Below, piece after piece: positions 7,329-15,374 of a stretch of 64,000 nt of DNA (position 1 is its first letter; each line of letters opens with the position of its first letter). The notes under the pieces are model-generated. The model worked only from the letters and a program-made list of their open reading frames with translations, was not told the origin of the DNA and searched no databases. The stretch is from Bacteroidales bacterium (lineage in GTDB: Bacteria > Bacteroidota > Bacteroidia > Bacteroidales > ML635J-15): NCBI GenBank assembly GCA_017651185.1, contig JAGCDJ010000043.1, forward strand, positions 19,224-83,223. Direction: 5' to 3'. The translations under genes and the position numbers were made by a program.

Positions 7329-9068
7329 TTATTTCAACGATTTTTTCTTTACTTTTTCTTCTATTTCACTGTTCTCAGGGTCGAGTTCCAAAGCCTTTTC
7401 CCAGTCTGCCAAAGCCTCGTCCTTCTTGCCAAGACTAAACTTTATGTCGCCACGATGGTCGTAGTAAACAGCATTGGAAACATCCTTTGCTATGGCATCG
7501 TCCATAAACTTCAATGCCTCGTCCAACTTGCCGTTCTTGTAAAGCACCCACGCGTGAGTGTCTATAAAAGTGGGACTTGACGGGTTTATTTCAACGAGAT
7601 GCGTACTCATTTCCAATGCCTTGTCGAGTTTTTCGCCACGCACGGCAAGGTTATAGCTGTAATTGTTGAGCACCGACTCGAAATCGGCATCCTTGAACAA
7701 AATATAATCGTAAACCGAATCGGCTTTGTGGTATTCCTTCAGTGCGTGGTAAGCATCGCCCTGCATGCTCAGCAAGTCAATCATTACCTGCTGGTTGTCA
7801 ACGGATAGCATTGATGCATAGTCCACTGCTTTGACGACTTCGCGGAATTCCTTTTTCAGATAAGCCGCAACGACATAGAACTGGTAAACCGAAAGCACAT
7901 TGGGGAACAGTTCCGATGCTTCCTTGCTGTGTTCGTAGAGTTTGTCGTAGTCCTGCAAATGATAGTCAATGTTCATCAGGTGTTCCCAAATCTCAAACGA
8001 AGACTTGTCCTCTGCCACTATGTCCGACAAATTTTGCTGTACCGACTTGTAGTCGTTGTTCATCATTGCAATGTCGGCCTTGAGTGCGCTCAATGCAATG
8101 TCGCTTGGGTATTGCCTTTCGACTATCGATGCCAATCTTTTTATCTGTACTTTTATGTAATCATCGTTCCTAGCAATTGGAAGCAACTGGTTAAGTATCT
8201 GCATTTTGAGTTCGTATGTGAGACTTTCATCCTCGCAGTTGAACGCTTTTTCTAGCATTGCAAAATAGTTGTAGTACTGTGCATCGGTTGCTCTGTGGTA
8301 TTCGGCAAGCGACAGATATACAAGACCTTCGTCTATGTTCATCTTTTCGAGTTCGGAAAACTCCACCTTTGCCAAGTCTAACTTCTTGTTTTGGAAGTAT
8401 GCCTCGGCAAGCATGGCCTTGTAGCGAAGATTTGTAGGATAGGCATCGCGCAATTTTTTCATCTCCTCGAACGATTTGTTCATGTTGCCCATCTTTTCGT
8501 ACATCATTTCTTTCTGTACAGAAATAATGTCGGTGATTCCGAACTGCTTTTCGGCTTCATCGAGAACCTTTATGGCATCCTTTGGTTTGTTCAGGCTCTG
8601 GTAGACCTTTGCCAGTTCGTAGTAATTTTCGATGTCGTTCGGGTTCGATGCTATGAGCTTGCGGTAGAGAGGAATGGTCTTTTCGTGCTGATTGCTGTAC
8701 TCGTAGGTGTAAATCAGCATGTCGATGTAGGCAATGTTGTTGGTCTTGTCGTACTGCACTGCTTTTTCGGCGTAGGTCTGTGCTGCCTGATAGTCGCCGG
8801 TGGCGAACAGGATTGTTGCAATCTCGTAATATGCAGCAGGTTGGGTGTTGTCAATTGTTAGTGCACGCGTGTAGTTGCGAATGGCGGCATCGTAGTCGCC
8901 AAGATTCTTATTCTTGTTGCCCTCAAGGAAGTAAAAGCTGAAATTGAAGTCGAAAGCCTTTTCGTTTGAGGCCTTTTTGTCCGATTTCTGGACTTTTTTC
9001 TGCGGATAGCACACCGATACCGACGATATCAGCGCCAAGAGAAGCAATATTTTGCGAAAATTCAACAT
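7329..9068 (-). CDS. Secreted tetratricopeptide-repeat protein
   Basis: 579 residues: signal peptide MLNFRKILLLLALISSVSVC, then TPR units over most of the length. Clear units are the first, with YDAAIRNYTRALTIDNTQPA, and the last, with KDEALADWEKALELDPEN. TPR arrays are protein-docking scaffolds. Its tight position (1 base from each neighbour) between a nucleotidyltransferase and the DUF4292/EnvC pair suggests an envelope role, perhaps assembly of cell-wall or lipoprotein machinery. The partner is unknown. A Cys at residue 20 in VCYPQ is near a lipobox, but the motif is poor, so lipidation is uncertain. Confidence 0.85.
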   Translation of the reverse strand: MLNFRKILLLLALISSVSVCYPQKKVQKSDKKASNEKAFDFNFSFYFLEGNKNKNLGDYDAAIRNYTRALTIDNTQPAAYYEIATILFATGDYQAAQTYAEKAVQYDKTNNIAYIDMLIYTYEYSNQHEKTIPLYRKLIASNPNDIENYYELAKVYQSLNKPKDAIKVLDEAEKQFGITDIISVQKEMMYEKMGNMNKSFEEMKKLRDAYPTNLRYKAMLAEAYFQNKKLDLAKVEFSELEKMNIDEGLVYLSLAEYHRATDAQYYNYFAMLEKAFNCEDESLTYELKMQILNQLLPIARNDDYIKVQIKRLASIVERQYPSDIALSALKADIAMMNNDYKSVQQNLSDIVAEDKSSFEIWEHLMNIDYHLQDYDKLYEHSKEASELFPNVLSVYQFYVVAAYLKKEFREVVKAVDYASMLSVDNQQVMIDLLSMQGDAYHALKEYHKADSVYDYILFKDADFESVLNNYSYNLAVRGEKLDKALEMSTHLVEINPSSPTFIDTHAWVLYKNGKLDEALKFMDDAIAKDVSNAVYYDHRGDIKFSLGKKDEALADWEKALELDPENSEIEEKVKKKSLK

Positions 9069-9069
9069 T

Positions 9070-10077
9070 CTACTTGAGTTCTAAGGTGTTGTAGTCGCCA
9101 ATGCTAAGGTCGTACGACTTGCCCGAAAGTTTTGTATGGCTGCCAACCATCGAGTCGTGGATGTTCATGTTTTCGATTGTTGTGGCTTCCTGAATCACCG
9201 AATTGCAGATTACACTTCCGCAAATTGCAGTGCCTTTTCCTACCGAAACGTATGGACCAATCACCGAATTAGCAATCTTTACATTGTCCTCTATGTGGCA
9301 AGGTGGAATAATTGTCGAATTTTCGACTACTGCCGACTTTGCAAGCAGTTCGGAACTCTTGTCGCGGGCAAGCACGCGCTGGTGGGTTGCCACGGTGATG
9401 TTCTTGTTTCCGCAGTCGAGCCACTCGTCAACTTGTGCAGGAACGAATTTTAAACCTTTGGCACGCATGTTTTCCAATGCCGTTGTAAACTGGAATTCTC
9501 CACTCTTGCGAATGTCGTTGTCGATGAGGTACTGGAGTTCCTTCTGCAATGTTTCGCCAGACTTGAAGTAGTAAATACCTATTATGGCGAGGTCGGAAAC
9601 AAACTGCTTTGGTTTTTCCTCGAAACCGGAAATAACACCGTTGGCATCGGTTGTTACCACTCCGTATGCTTCGGGATGTTCAACCTTCTGCACCCAGATG
9701 ATGCTGTCGGCATCGGCAGAAATCTTAAAGTTGGCGAAGAACAATGTGTCGGCAAAAGCCACAACAACCTTGTCGTCGAGCGATTCTGATGCGCACCAAA
9801 TTGCATGTGCGGTACCAAGAGCTTCTTTCTGGTAATATATCTTCGGAGCAGCACCAACACTGCGTGCGATATTGCAAAGTTCATCTTCTACCTTCTTGCC
9901 GAAATTTCCGATTACAAAAGCAATTTCATCAATTGGTTCCTCGCAAATCTGTGCGATTCCTTCAACCAAACGCTGTACTATAGTTTTGCCAGCCAACACG
10001 ATAAGTGGCTTTGGAACTGTGAGTGTATGCGGACGCATGCGCGTGCCCATACCTGCCATTGGGATTACAATCTTCAT
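9070..10077 (-). CDS. Sugar-phosphate nucleotidyltransferase
   Basis: 335 residues. The N-terminal signature GMGTRMRPHTLTVPKPL is the nucleotide-binding loop of the NTP-transferase family (RmlA/GlmU/ManC-like), followed by FADTLFF (metal-binding Asp region) and GFEEKP (sugar site). Residues from about 245 (VENSTIIPPCHIEDNVKIANSVIG) form a left-handed beta-helix of hexapeptide repeats, as in GlmU or GDP-mannose pyrophosphorylases. It makes an activated NDP-sugar; the exact sugar cannot be assigned. First gene of the operon that runs down to the EnvC-like gene. Confidence 0.85.
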   Translation of the reverse strand: MKIVIPMAGMGTRMRPHTLTVPKPLIVLAGKTIVQRLVEGIAQICEEPIDEIAFVIGNFGKKVEDELCNIARSVGAAPKIYYQKEALGTAHAIWCASESLDDKVVVAFADTLFFANFKISADADSIIWVQKVEHPEAYGVVTTDANGVISGFEEKPKQFVSDLAIIGIYYFKSGETLQKELQYLIDNDIRKSGEFQFTTALENMRAKGLKFVPAQVDEWLDCGNKNITVATHQRVLARDKSSELLAKSAVVENSTIIPPCHIEDNVKIANSVIGPYVSVGKGTAICGSVICNSVIQEATTIENMNIHDSMVGSHTKLSGKSYDLSIGDYNTLELK

Positions 10078-10102
10078 AAGAATCCTAAAATTAAATAATT
10101 GA

Positions 10103-10110
10103 CAAAGGTA
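10103..10110 (-). promoter_or_regulatory. -7 box of the nucleotidyltransferase operon
   Basis: TACCTTTG on the minus strand (TAnnTTTG), about 25 bases before the start codon. No good TTTG -33 element is seen. Confidence 0.5.
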
Positions 10111-10285
10111 ATACTTATAATATATAAGTGCGTTAAGCTATTCTTATTTTTTACCAACAATGGAATGTTGTAAAAAAGGCTAATAGGCACGAAGGCTTTT
10201 TGTAAATCATCAAGTAGGATTTCGAAACATATAAGTGTAATTGTTTGAATATATGTATTCCATTAGAAAATCCACATCTTTTTAT

Positions 10286-10316
10286 TTTGCCATTCCCAAA
10301 AAATGTTGTAATTTTG
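10286..10316 (+). promoter_or_regulatory. rplY promoter, perfect Bacteroidota consensus
   Basis: TTTG at 10286-10289, 19-base spacer, TAATTTTG at 10309-10316, matching the -33/-7 elements of the Bacteroidota primary sigma factor. Confidence 0.8.
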
Positions 10317-10392
10317 CGCCCGATTTTGTTTAACTGTGCGATGGGACCGCGAGTGCGTGGCTGAGTAGTACATAAATAATTTTATAAAAGTA

Positions 10393-10998
10393 ATGAAACA
10401 TTTTGAATTGAAAGGTACAGTACGTACCGAGTTCGGCAAGAAGGCCGCAAAGCAAATCAAGAGAAGCAACAACATTCCGTGCGTAGTTTACGGCATCGAA
10501 GAGACCGTTCACTTCACAGTTGCAAGTGCTGATGTTCGCAACCTTATCTTCACTCCTGATGTAATGTTTGCAGACCTCGACCTCGACGGAAAGAAGAGAA
10601 TCACTTTGCTCAAGGAAATCCAGTTTGACCCGATTTCAGACCAGGTTATCCACATCGACTTCTACGAAGTTGACCCTGCAAAGCCAGTAAAGGTCCGCAT
10701 TCCTTTGAAGCTCGTTGGTAACTCAGCAGGTGTAAAGGCCGGTGGTAAGTTGAAACACAGTCTCAAGAAGATCGCTATCAAGGGTATGATGGAAGACATT
10801 CCTAACGTATACGAAGTCAACATCGAAGACTTGAAACTTGGCGAAACCATCAGAATTAAGGACCTTAAGTCAGACAAGCTCGAATTTACCGAAAATGGTA
10901 GCACTCTTATCGCATCTGTAATGATTGCTCGTGGTGCATCTAGCGACGAAGGTTCTGAAGAAGGTGGCGAAGCTCCTGCAGAAGGTGCTGCTGAATAA
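10393..10998 (+). CDS. rplY: 50S ribosomal protein L25 (general stress/CTC type)
   Basis: 201 residues. The N-terminal domain (1 to about 95) begins with FELKGTVRTEFGKKAAKQIKR and binds 5S rRNA. The C-terminal beta domain (about 96-180) is the TL5/CTC extension absent from the short E. coli L25. An acidic, low-complexity tail rich in Gly, Glu and Ala ends the protein, as is common in this phylum. It is followed after 24 bases by pth, the usual rplY-pth pair, so the two are probably co-transcribed from the consensus promoter at 10286. Confidence 0.95.
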   Translation: MKHFELKGTVRTEFGKKAAKQIKRSNNIPCVVYGIEETVHFTVASADVRNLIFTPDVMFADLDLDGKKRITLLKEIQFDPISDQVIHIDFYEVDPAKPVKVRIPLKLVGNSAGVKAGGKLKHSLKKIAIKGMMEDIPNVYEVNIEDLKLGETIRIKDLKSDKLEFTENGSTLIASVMIARGASSDEGSEEGGEAPAEGAAE

Positions 10999-11022
10999 GC
11001 CACAAATTTCAATATCTGAATT

Positions 11023-11586
11023 GTGAAGTATCTCATCGTCGGGTTAGGAAATCCCGGAGCAGAATACAAGAATACAAGGCACAATATTGGATATACGGTG
11101 CTCGACGCTTTCGCAGAAAGCGCGGGCATCGCTTTTTTTGACAAGCGCTATGCCTATCGTGCCGAAACGAGCATAAAAGGACGTACGCTCATTCTCATAA
11201 AACCCACGACATATATGAACCTCAGTGGTAATGCTGTAAGGTACTATATGAATCAGGAGAAAATCCCTGTCGAAAATGTATTTGTCATAGTTGATGACCT
11301 GGCTCTTCCATTCGGCACTATCCGAATAAAACCCAAGGGAAGCAGCGGCGGACACAACGGATTGCAGAACATTCAGGACACTATCGGCACAAGTGAATAT
11401 GCACGACTGAGGTTCGGCATCGGAAACGAATTTTCGCGTGGCGGACAAATAGACTTTGTGCTAGGTGAATGGACAAAGGACGAAAGCGAAAACCTCAAGT
11501 CGCGTGTCGAAGTGGCAGTAAATGCCATAAAGGACTTTCCGTTAATTGGCATTGAGCGCACAATGAACACCTATAATAATAAATAG
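11023..11586 (+). CDS. pth: Peptidyl-tRNA hydrolase
   Basis: 187 residues. It hydrolyses peptidyl-tRNA released from stalled ribosomes. GLGNPG with Asn10, catalytic His20 in TRHNIGY, Asn in TYMNLSG and Asp in [11 protein letters not shown] are the conserved Pth residues, and [12 protein letters not shown] is the second signature. The GTG at 11023 is chosen because the conserved [11 protein letters not shown] begins directly after it and no ATG is near. It lies 24 bases after rplY and 3 bases before the phosphatidylserine decarboxylase gene. Confidence 0.95.
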   Translation: MKYLIVGLGNPGAEYKNTRHNIGYTVLDAFAESAGIAFFDKRYAYRAETSIKGRTLILIKPTTYMNLSGNAVRYYMNQEKIPVENVFVIVDDLALPFGTIRIKPKGSSGGHNGLQNIQDTIGTSEYARLRFGIGNEFSRGGQIDFVLGEWTKDESENLKSRVEVAVNAIKDFPLIGIERTMNTYNNK

Positions 11587-11589
11587 ACC

Positions 11590-12396
11590 ATGCCAGCACC
11601 TAAACCACAAAAGCAGAACTACCGCAACTTTTTCTCGCGTATGGCAGGAAAACTATCCAATGCCAAAAAACCTAAGTGGTTTATCAAAGGTGTTATCAAA
11701 CTATGGAAAAAGAGATACAAGATTGATCTTTTGGAATATGTAGTTCCGCCCAATGGGTTCAAGACCTTCAATTCTTTTTTTACACGCAACCTCAAGGAAG
11801 GTTCAAGGCCTGTAGGCGAAGGACTTGTCTCTCCTGTCGATGGCTTTATTTTTGACTTTGGAAAAATCTCTGGCGACAATAAGATATACGTTAAGTTTAA
11901 ACATTACTATGTCGATGACCTCATTTGCGACGAGTATGGCGACATTGCTTCGTATGCTGTATTGTACCTTTCGCCTGCAAACTACCATCGTGTACATGCT
12001 AGTTTCGACATGGAAATCACCGATATAAGTTATTTGCCTGGCACATTGCGACCAGTAAAACCAAAAGTCGTTTACAAAAAGGACCGCGTCTATTGCCGTA
12101 ACGAGCGAATAGTAATTCATGGTCAGTCGGAGTTTGGTAATTTCTATATGATTCTTGTCGGTGCGTTGTTCGTAGGCAAGACAAAATTGTCGTTCGACAG
12201 TGGTCTGCAGACCAACATTAAGAAAGGTGTTGCGTCCAAGCGAATATATGAAAATAGCATACATATAAATAAAGGTGAGGAAGTGGGTTATTTTGAAATG
12301 GGTTCAAGCGTAATTCTTTTTACAAGCGATGACCGACTTGCTAATATAAAGTTGCCGCTCAATTCACCGGTTAGAGTAGGGAACCGTCTGGCCTAG
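11590..12396 (+). CDS. psd: Phosphatidylserine decarboxylase proenzyme
   Basis: 268 residues. It converts phosphatidylserine to phosphatidylethanolamine at the inner membrane. The residues for self-processing are present: Asp in VSPVDG, His in SPANYHRVHA and the cleavage site MGSSV near residues 238-240, where the Ser becomes the pyruvoyl group of the alpha chain. The length and SFFTRNLKEGSRPV near residue 60 fit the type I, membrane-associated class rather than the short PSD-A class. It is the third gene of the rplY-pth-psd run, 3 bases after pth. No terminator is evident downstream. Confidence 0.92.
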   Translation: MPAPKPQKQNYRNFFSRMAGKLSNAKKPKWFIKGVIKLWKKRYKIDLLEYVVPPNGFKTFNSFFTRNLKEGSRPVGEGLVSPVDGFIFDFGKISGDNKIYVKFKHYYVDDLICDEYGDIASYAVLYLSPANYHRVHASFDMEITDISYLPGTLRPVKPKVVYKKDRVYCRNERIVIHGQSEFGNFYMILVGALFVGKTKLSFDSGLQTNIKKGVASKRIYENSIHINKGEEVGYFEMGSSVILFTSDDRLANIKLPLNSPVRVGNRLA

Positions 12397-12489
12397 AAGG
12401 TATACAGAGGGTAAAATAGACAAATCCTATTATTGATAAATTCTCGCCATTCCAAACAGGATGGTGTTAATAAATATTTTGGTTTCATG

Positions 12490-12520
12490 TTCGCAATAGG
12501 TAAGTATGTCTTTAATTTTG
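12490..12520 (+). promoter_or_regulatory. Promoter of the beta-barrel protein gene
   Basis: TTCG (weak -33) at 12490-12493, 19-base spacer, TAATTTTG at 12513-12520, 28 bases before the ATG. Confidence 0.6.
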
Positions 12521-12548
12521 CATCGATTTTAATTAAAATTTATTCACT

Positions 12549-13421
12549 ATGAGGAAATTTTCGATTTTGTTGGTGGCACTTGTGTTTACAGTAAACATGT
12601 TTGCCCAGGAAAATGACAAAAACGGAGAAGTCAACATGATGTCGAAGCGTGGAGAATATATCCTGCCGGTAGCAGGTGATTTTGCACTCGGAATCAATGC
12701 TCTCCCGATGGTCAACTATTTTGGAAACTTGTTCAATGGTCATGCTGGTAACAGCACGAACTTTGGAACATTCACACACACTCTCGTTCGTACTACTCCA
12801 ATTCTTTTTGGAAAGTACTACCTTACAGACAAGACTGCCATCCGCGCAGGTTTGCTCATTGGCGTTTACAACGAAACCAATCGTGAAAATGTCATGATGA
12901 ACCAGCAGATTCCAGATCCTAAGGTAACCGTTACCGATATTATGAAGAGCACTGAAACTGATTTAGGCATTGGTGCTGACTATCTCTTCTACAGAGGTAA
13001 GGGTCGCGTTCAGGGATTCTATGGTGGTGGAATTGCTTTCAACTACACAAAAACCAAAGCTACCTACAACTATGGTAACCTTATCACAACCGAATTCTCA
13101 GCTCCTTTCTGGTATGACTTTGCTGCTGGAACAACAACTTCTGGCGGTACACGAGTTCTTTCTCGCAGCGGTGACCGTTCATACGGTGTAATCCTCAGTG
13201 GCGTTGTTGGCGTTGAATATTTCATCGCACCTAAGATATCGATTGGTGGTGAATTCAGACTCGGTCTCTACACTGGATACGACACTTACGGAACAACAAC
13301 TGTTGAACGTTGGACTGGTACAGAAAGAGAAGTTGAAACTATGCCTAAGGCAGCAAACGACGGTAGTATTGCATTTAGAAATGCTTCAACAGGTTCATTG
13401 TTTATGATGTTCCATTTTTAA
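12549..13421 (+). CDS. Outer-membrane beta-barrel protein, function unknown
   Basis: 290 residues. Signal peptide MRKFSILLVALVFTVNMFAQ, then alternating aromatic/Gly strands (for example GIGADYLFYRG, QGFYGGGIAFNYTKT, SYGVILSGVVGVEYFI, SIGGEFRLGLYTGY), ending in LFMMFHF. A terminal Phe preceded by alternating hydrophobics is the usual recognition signal of the BAM machinery. It resembles the general outer-membrane beta-barrel (OprF/OmpW-like) pool without a specific match. The small lipoprotein 34 bases downstream is probably co-transcribed and may sit on the barrel. Confidence 0.75.
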   Translation: MRKFSILLVALVFTVNMFAQENDKNGEVNMMSKRGEYILPVAGDFALGINALPMVNYFGNLFNGHAGNSTNFGTFTHTLVRTTPILFGKYYLTDKTAIRAGLLIGVYNETNRENVMMNQQIPDPKVTVTDIMKSTETDLGIGADYLFYRGKGRVQGFYGGGIAFNYTKTKATYNYGNLITTEFSAPFWYDFAAGTTTSGGTRVLSRSGDRSYGVILSGVVGVEYFIAPKISIGGEFRLGLYTGYDTYGTTTVERWTGTEREVETMPKAANDGSIAFRNASTGSLFMMFHF

Positions 13422-13455
13422 GAAAAATAAAGTTTAACTATAAAAAATAATAATT

Positions 13456-13926
13456 ATGAAGAAAATATTTTCAATTATCGCAATCGCTCTTATAGGAGCA
13501 TTCGTTTTGTCATCATGCAACAAGAATGACTATGAAACAGAACCTTTGAAGACCATCACAATATCTGGAACAGTTAAGGCAAACCTTGACCTTACAGCAG
13601 CAAATCCAGGTGATGCACCTAACGGCACAAAGATTATCTTCAGAATCGACGCTGAAGACCTTTGCCATCCGCAGACAACTGATCCTACTTATTCATATAG
13701 TACTCTTCAGTACGAAGCAGAAGTATCAGGCGGTAAGTATTCTATAGAATTGCCAGCAGTTAACTTCAATGCAGTAAGTGTTGACATCGTTCCTGTTGAC
13801 TTCAAGGCAAACCAGATTCAGGATGCAACAGGAGCTGTTAAAGAAAAAGTTTTCTCATCTCCATCTTACTCGATTACAATCCAGGAAGGCGAAGTTTACT
13901 TTGAGGACATTACTTTCATAGGATAA
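13456..13926 (+). CDS. Small lipoprotein, function unknown
   Basis: 156 residues. The lipobox FVLSSCNKN places the acylated Cys near residue 21. The mature part looks like a single Ig-like/CNA-B type beta sandwich (TITISGTVKANLDL, GGKYSIELPAVNF, then a VYFEDITFIG end), reminiscent of carboxypeptidase-regulatory-like folds, but without a firm family. Probably exported with, and possibly bound to, the upstream beta-barrel. The gene ends before a strong terminator. Confidence 0.7.
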   Translation: MKKIFSIIAIALIGAFVLSSCNKNDYETEPLKTITISGTVKANLDLTAANPGDAPNGTKIIFRIDAEDLCHPQTTDPTYSYSTLQYEAEVSGGKYSIELPAVNFNAVSVDIVPVDFKANQIQDATGAVKEKVFSSPSYSITIQEGEVYFEDITFIG

Positions 13927-13946
13927 TTAAAAAAAGCATTTTATAG

Positions 13947-13972
13947 AGCCGCCCTACGAGGCGGCTTTTTTG
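13947..13972 (+). terminator. Rho-independent terminator
   Basis: A 7-bp GC-rich stem (AGCCGCC / GGCGGCT), six-base loop and a T run, directly after the beta-barrel/lipoprotein pair. Confidence 0.88.
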
Positions 13973-14176
13973 TTTTAGCACTATGATGTTCTGCACTGAT
14001 TATATGCGGATGAATGTAAATTTTAAAGACTATATAGATTGTTTGATATTCAAAACATAACCTATGTTGATTGTTGTTTGTCGGATATTATAACGACCAT
14101 TGTGTAGGTCGCTTGTGTAGTCTAACATTTTTCTGCCCATATTGTAATGTTATTTTGGAACTAGACGTATGGTGCA
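13973..14176. other. Intergenic stretch without visible features
   Basis: About 200 AT-rich bases between two terminators and between convergent genes. I see no ORF with coding character, no RNA-like hairpin and no repeat. Confidence 0.6.
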
Positions 14177-14208
14177 AAAAAAAGACTGGCGAATGCCAGT
14201 CTTTTTTT
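14177..14208. terminator. Bidirectional terminator
   Basis: A 14-bp stem centred on GACTGGC / GCCAGTC with a GAAT tetraloop, A-run on the left and T-run on the right. It ends the minus-strand lipoprotein gene. Confidence 0.88.
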
Positions 14209-14227
14209 GTTTAATAATCCTAGACTA

Positions 14228-14701
14228 TTAGTTCTTCTTGCCAATTCCGAGCTTGTTAGCTGCGTCCTTGCCTGCGTTAACAGCATCCTTTGCGCCTTCA
14301 GCAGTTTTTTGAGCAAGTTTTACAGAAGCATCTTCCATTCTCTTGTTCAAAGCTTTGAAGCGGTTCAACTGAGCATCGTTAAGATTGTCTTCTTTAATCT
14401 TGGCCTTAGCTGCTTCAGCATTGGTCTTTACTTCCTTTGCCTTGTCGATACCACCATTGTCAACGAATTCTTCGTAGCTCTTTACGAACTTTTCGTATTC
14501 GTCGAGGTACTCGTCGAAGTTAACAACGTTGTTAGTTGCTGCTGGAGCTGCTGTTGCTTCTGCTGCTGGAGCTTCTTCAACTTCTTCTACAGTTGCTTCT
14601 GCGTTCTGATCTTCTTCTGCTTCTGCTGGTTTGTCGTTGCAGGAAACAGCCATAAGTGCTACGAATAAAGCACTTGCCATAAATACTAATGTCTTTTTCA
14701 T
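14228..14701 (-). CDS. Ala/Glu-rich lipoprotein with a DEYEKFV helical domain
   Basis: 157 residues from the ATG at 14701; an upstream in-frame ATG at 14806 is rejected because a promoter lies between (14734-14763). Signal MKKTLVFMASALFVALMAVSC with lipidated Cys21, then an acidic Ala/Glu linker (about 22-60), then a helical domain (FDEYLDEYEKFVKSYEEF...LNRFKALNKRM) and an Ala/Lys tail. The helical domain resembles the C-terminal part of the secreted protein at 43355-44200. The signal-peptide DNA is almost identical to that of the next gene (62 of 66 bases). Function unknown. Confidence 0.75.
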   Translation of the reverse strand: MKKTLVFMASALFVALMAVSCNDKPAEAEEDQNAEATVEEVEEAPAAEATAAPAATNNVVNFDEYLDEYEKFVKSYEEFVDNGGIDKAKEVKTNAEAAKAKIKEDNLNDAQLNRFKALNKRMEDASVKLAQKTAEGAKDAVNAGKDAANKLGIGKKN

Positions 14702-14733
14702 TTTAGTTGTTAAATTTAAAATTTTTACTTTCG

Positions 14734-14763
14734 CAAAGTTATTGCTTTTTTGAAAAGGACAAA
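14734..14763 (-). promoter_or_regulatory. Promoter of the DEYEKFV lipoprotein
   Basis: Minus strand TTTG (14760-14763), 18-base spacer, TAACTTTG (14734-14741), 33 bases before the chosen start at 14701. Confidence 0.72.
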
Positions 14764-14810
14764 TAATTTTTTTTTTGTTTTTAATTTTTTTGTCTGCTAT
14801 TGGCACAAAA

Positions 14811-14840
14811 AAAGAAGACTTCCAAATAGAAGTCTTCCTT
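14811..14840 (-). terminator. Rho-independent terminator
   Basis: Stem GAAGACTTC / GAAGTCTTC (14814-14822 with 14829-14837), six-base loop and an A-run on its left (a T-run in the minus-strand transcript), just after the lipoprotein gene at 14861-15289. Confidence 0.85.
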
Positions 14841-14860
14841 GTAAATTTGTTTTATGCTTT

Positions 14861-15289
14861 TTATTCTGCCTGCCATTTGTATTCCATTGGAACACCTGCT
14901 TCGGTGATTGTGAGCTTGTTGCCCTTAATCGAAACATTAATTTCCTTCGACATGCTGAAATCGTCGCCCTTCTGTTCGAGCTTCATTGTTTCGCCATCGA
15001 GGGTGTAGTTCCACTTTATGGTATCTGTTCCTCCGTCAAAAACATCAGGTCTTATGACGGTGCAGATGCCATCTTCTGAGAACTGGTAGGTTGTCTTGCT
15101 ACCCCAGTCGTCGTTTACCCATACGCCATCGGTTAGGGCCTTGTCTTCTGCTGATTCTTCTTCTACGACTGCTTCTTCGATTAATGAATCGATTGCGTCA
15201 TCGGTTGTCTCTGTTGGCGTGTTGTTGCAGGAAACAGCCATAAGTGCTACGAATAATGCACTTGCCAAAAATGCTAATGTCTTTCTCAT
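14861..15289 (-). CDS. Small lipoprotein with a lipocalin-like C-terminal domain
   Basis: 142 residues. Signal MRKTLAFLASALFVALMAVSC with lipidated Cys21, a short acidic linker (about 22-50) and a beta-rich domain (DGVWVNDDWGSKTTYQFSED, then TIKWNYTLDGETMKLEQ and NKLTITEAGVPMEYK). That pattern is like lipocalin-type domains common in Bacteroidota lipoproteins; this assignment is tentative. The mature part is unrelated to that of the neighbouring lipoprotein although the signal-peptide DNA nearly matches. Own promoter (15314) and terminator. Confidence 0.72.
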   Translation of the reverse strand: MRKTLAFLASALFVALMAVSCNNTPTETTDDAIDSLIEEAVVEEESAEDKALTDGVWVNDDWGSKTTYQFSEDGICTVIRPDVFDGGTDTIKWNYTLDGETMKLEQKGDDFSMSKEINVSIKGNKLTITEAGVPMEYKWQAE

Positions 15290-15313
15290 TTCTTTTATAA
15301 ATTTTTAGTAGTG

Positions 15314-15321
15314 CAAAAGTA
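15314..15321 (-). promoter_or_regulatory. -7 box of the lipocalin-like lipoprotein gene
   Basis: TACTTTTG on the minus strand, 25 bases before the start codon. Confidence 0.5.
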
Positions 15322-15374
15322 GTAATTTCTTTCTGTCGTTGTTACAATTGCGTTCTAATACAATCTGCTGATTG

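Larger units (their letters stand above)
10078..10392. other. Intergenic region with divergent promoters
   Basis: A 315-base gap between the nucleotidyltransferase (minus) and rplY (plus). It contains a promoter for each side (10103-10110 and 10286-10316) and AT-rich sequence between them. No conserved ORF, tRNA or clear hairpin is visible. The 5' leader of rplY is about 70 bases. Confidence 0.7.

Noticed and set aside
14702..14806. N-terminal extension of the DEYEKFV lipoprotein
   Set aside because: It would put 35 residues before a perfect lipoprotein signal, and a promoter with both elements lies inside it.
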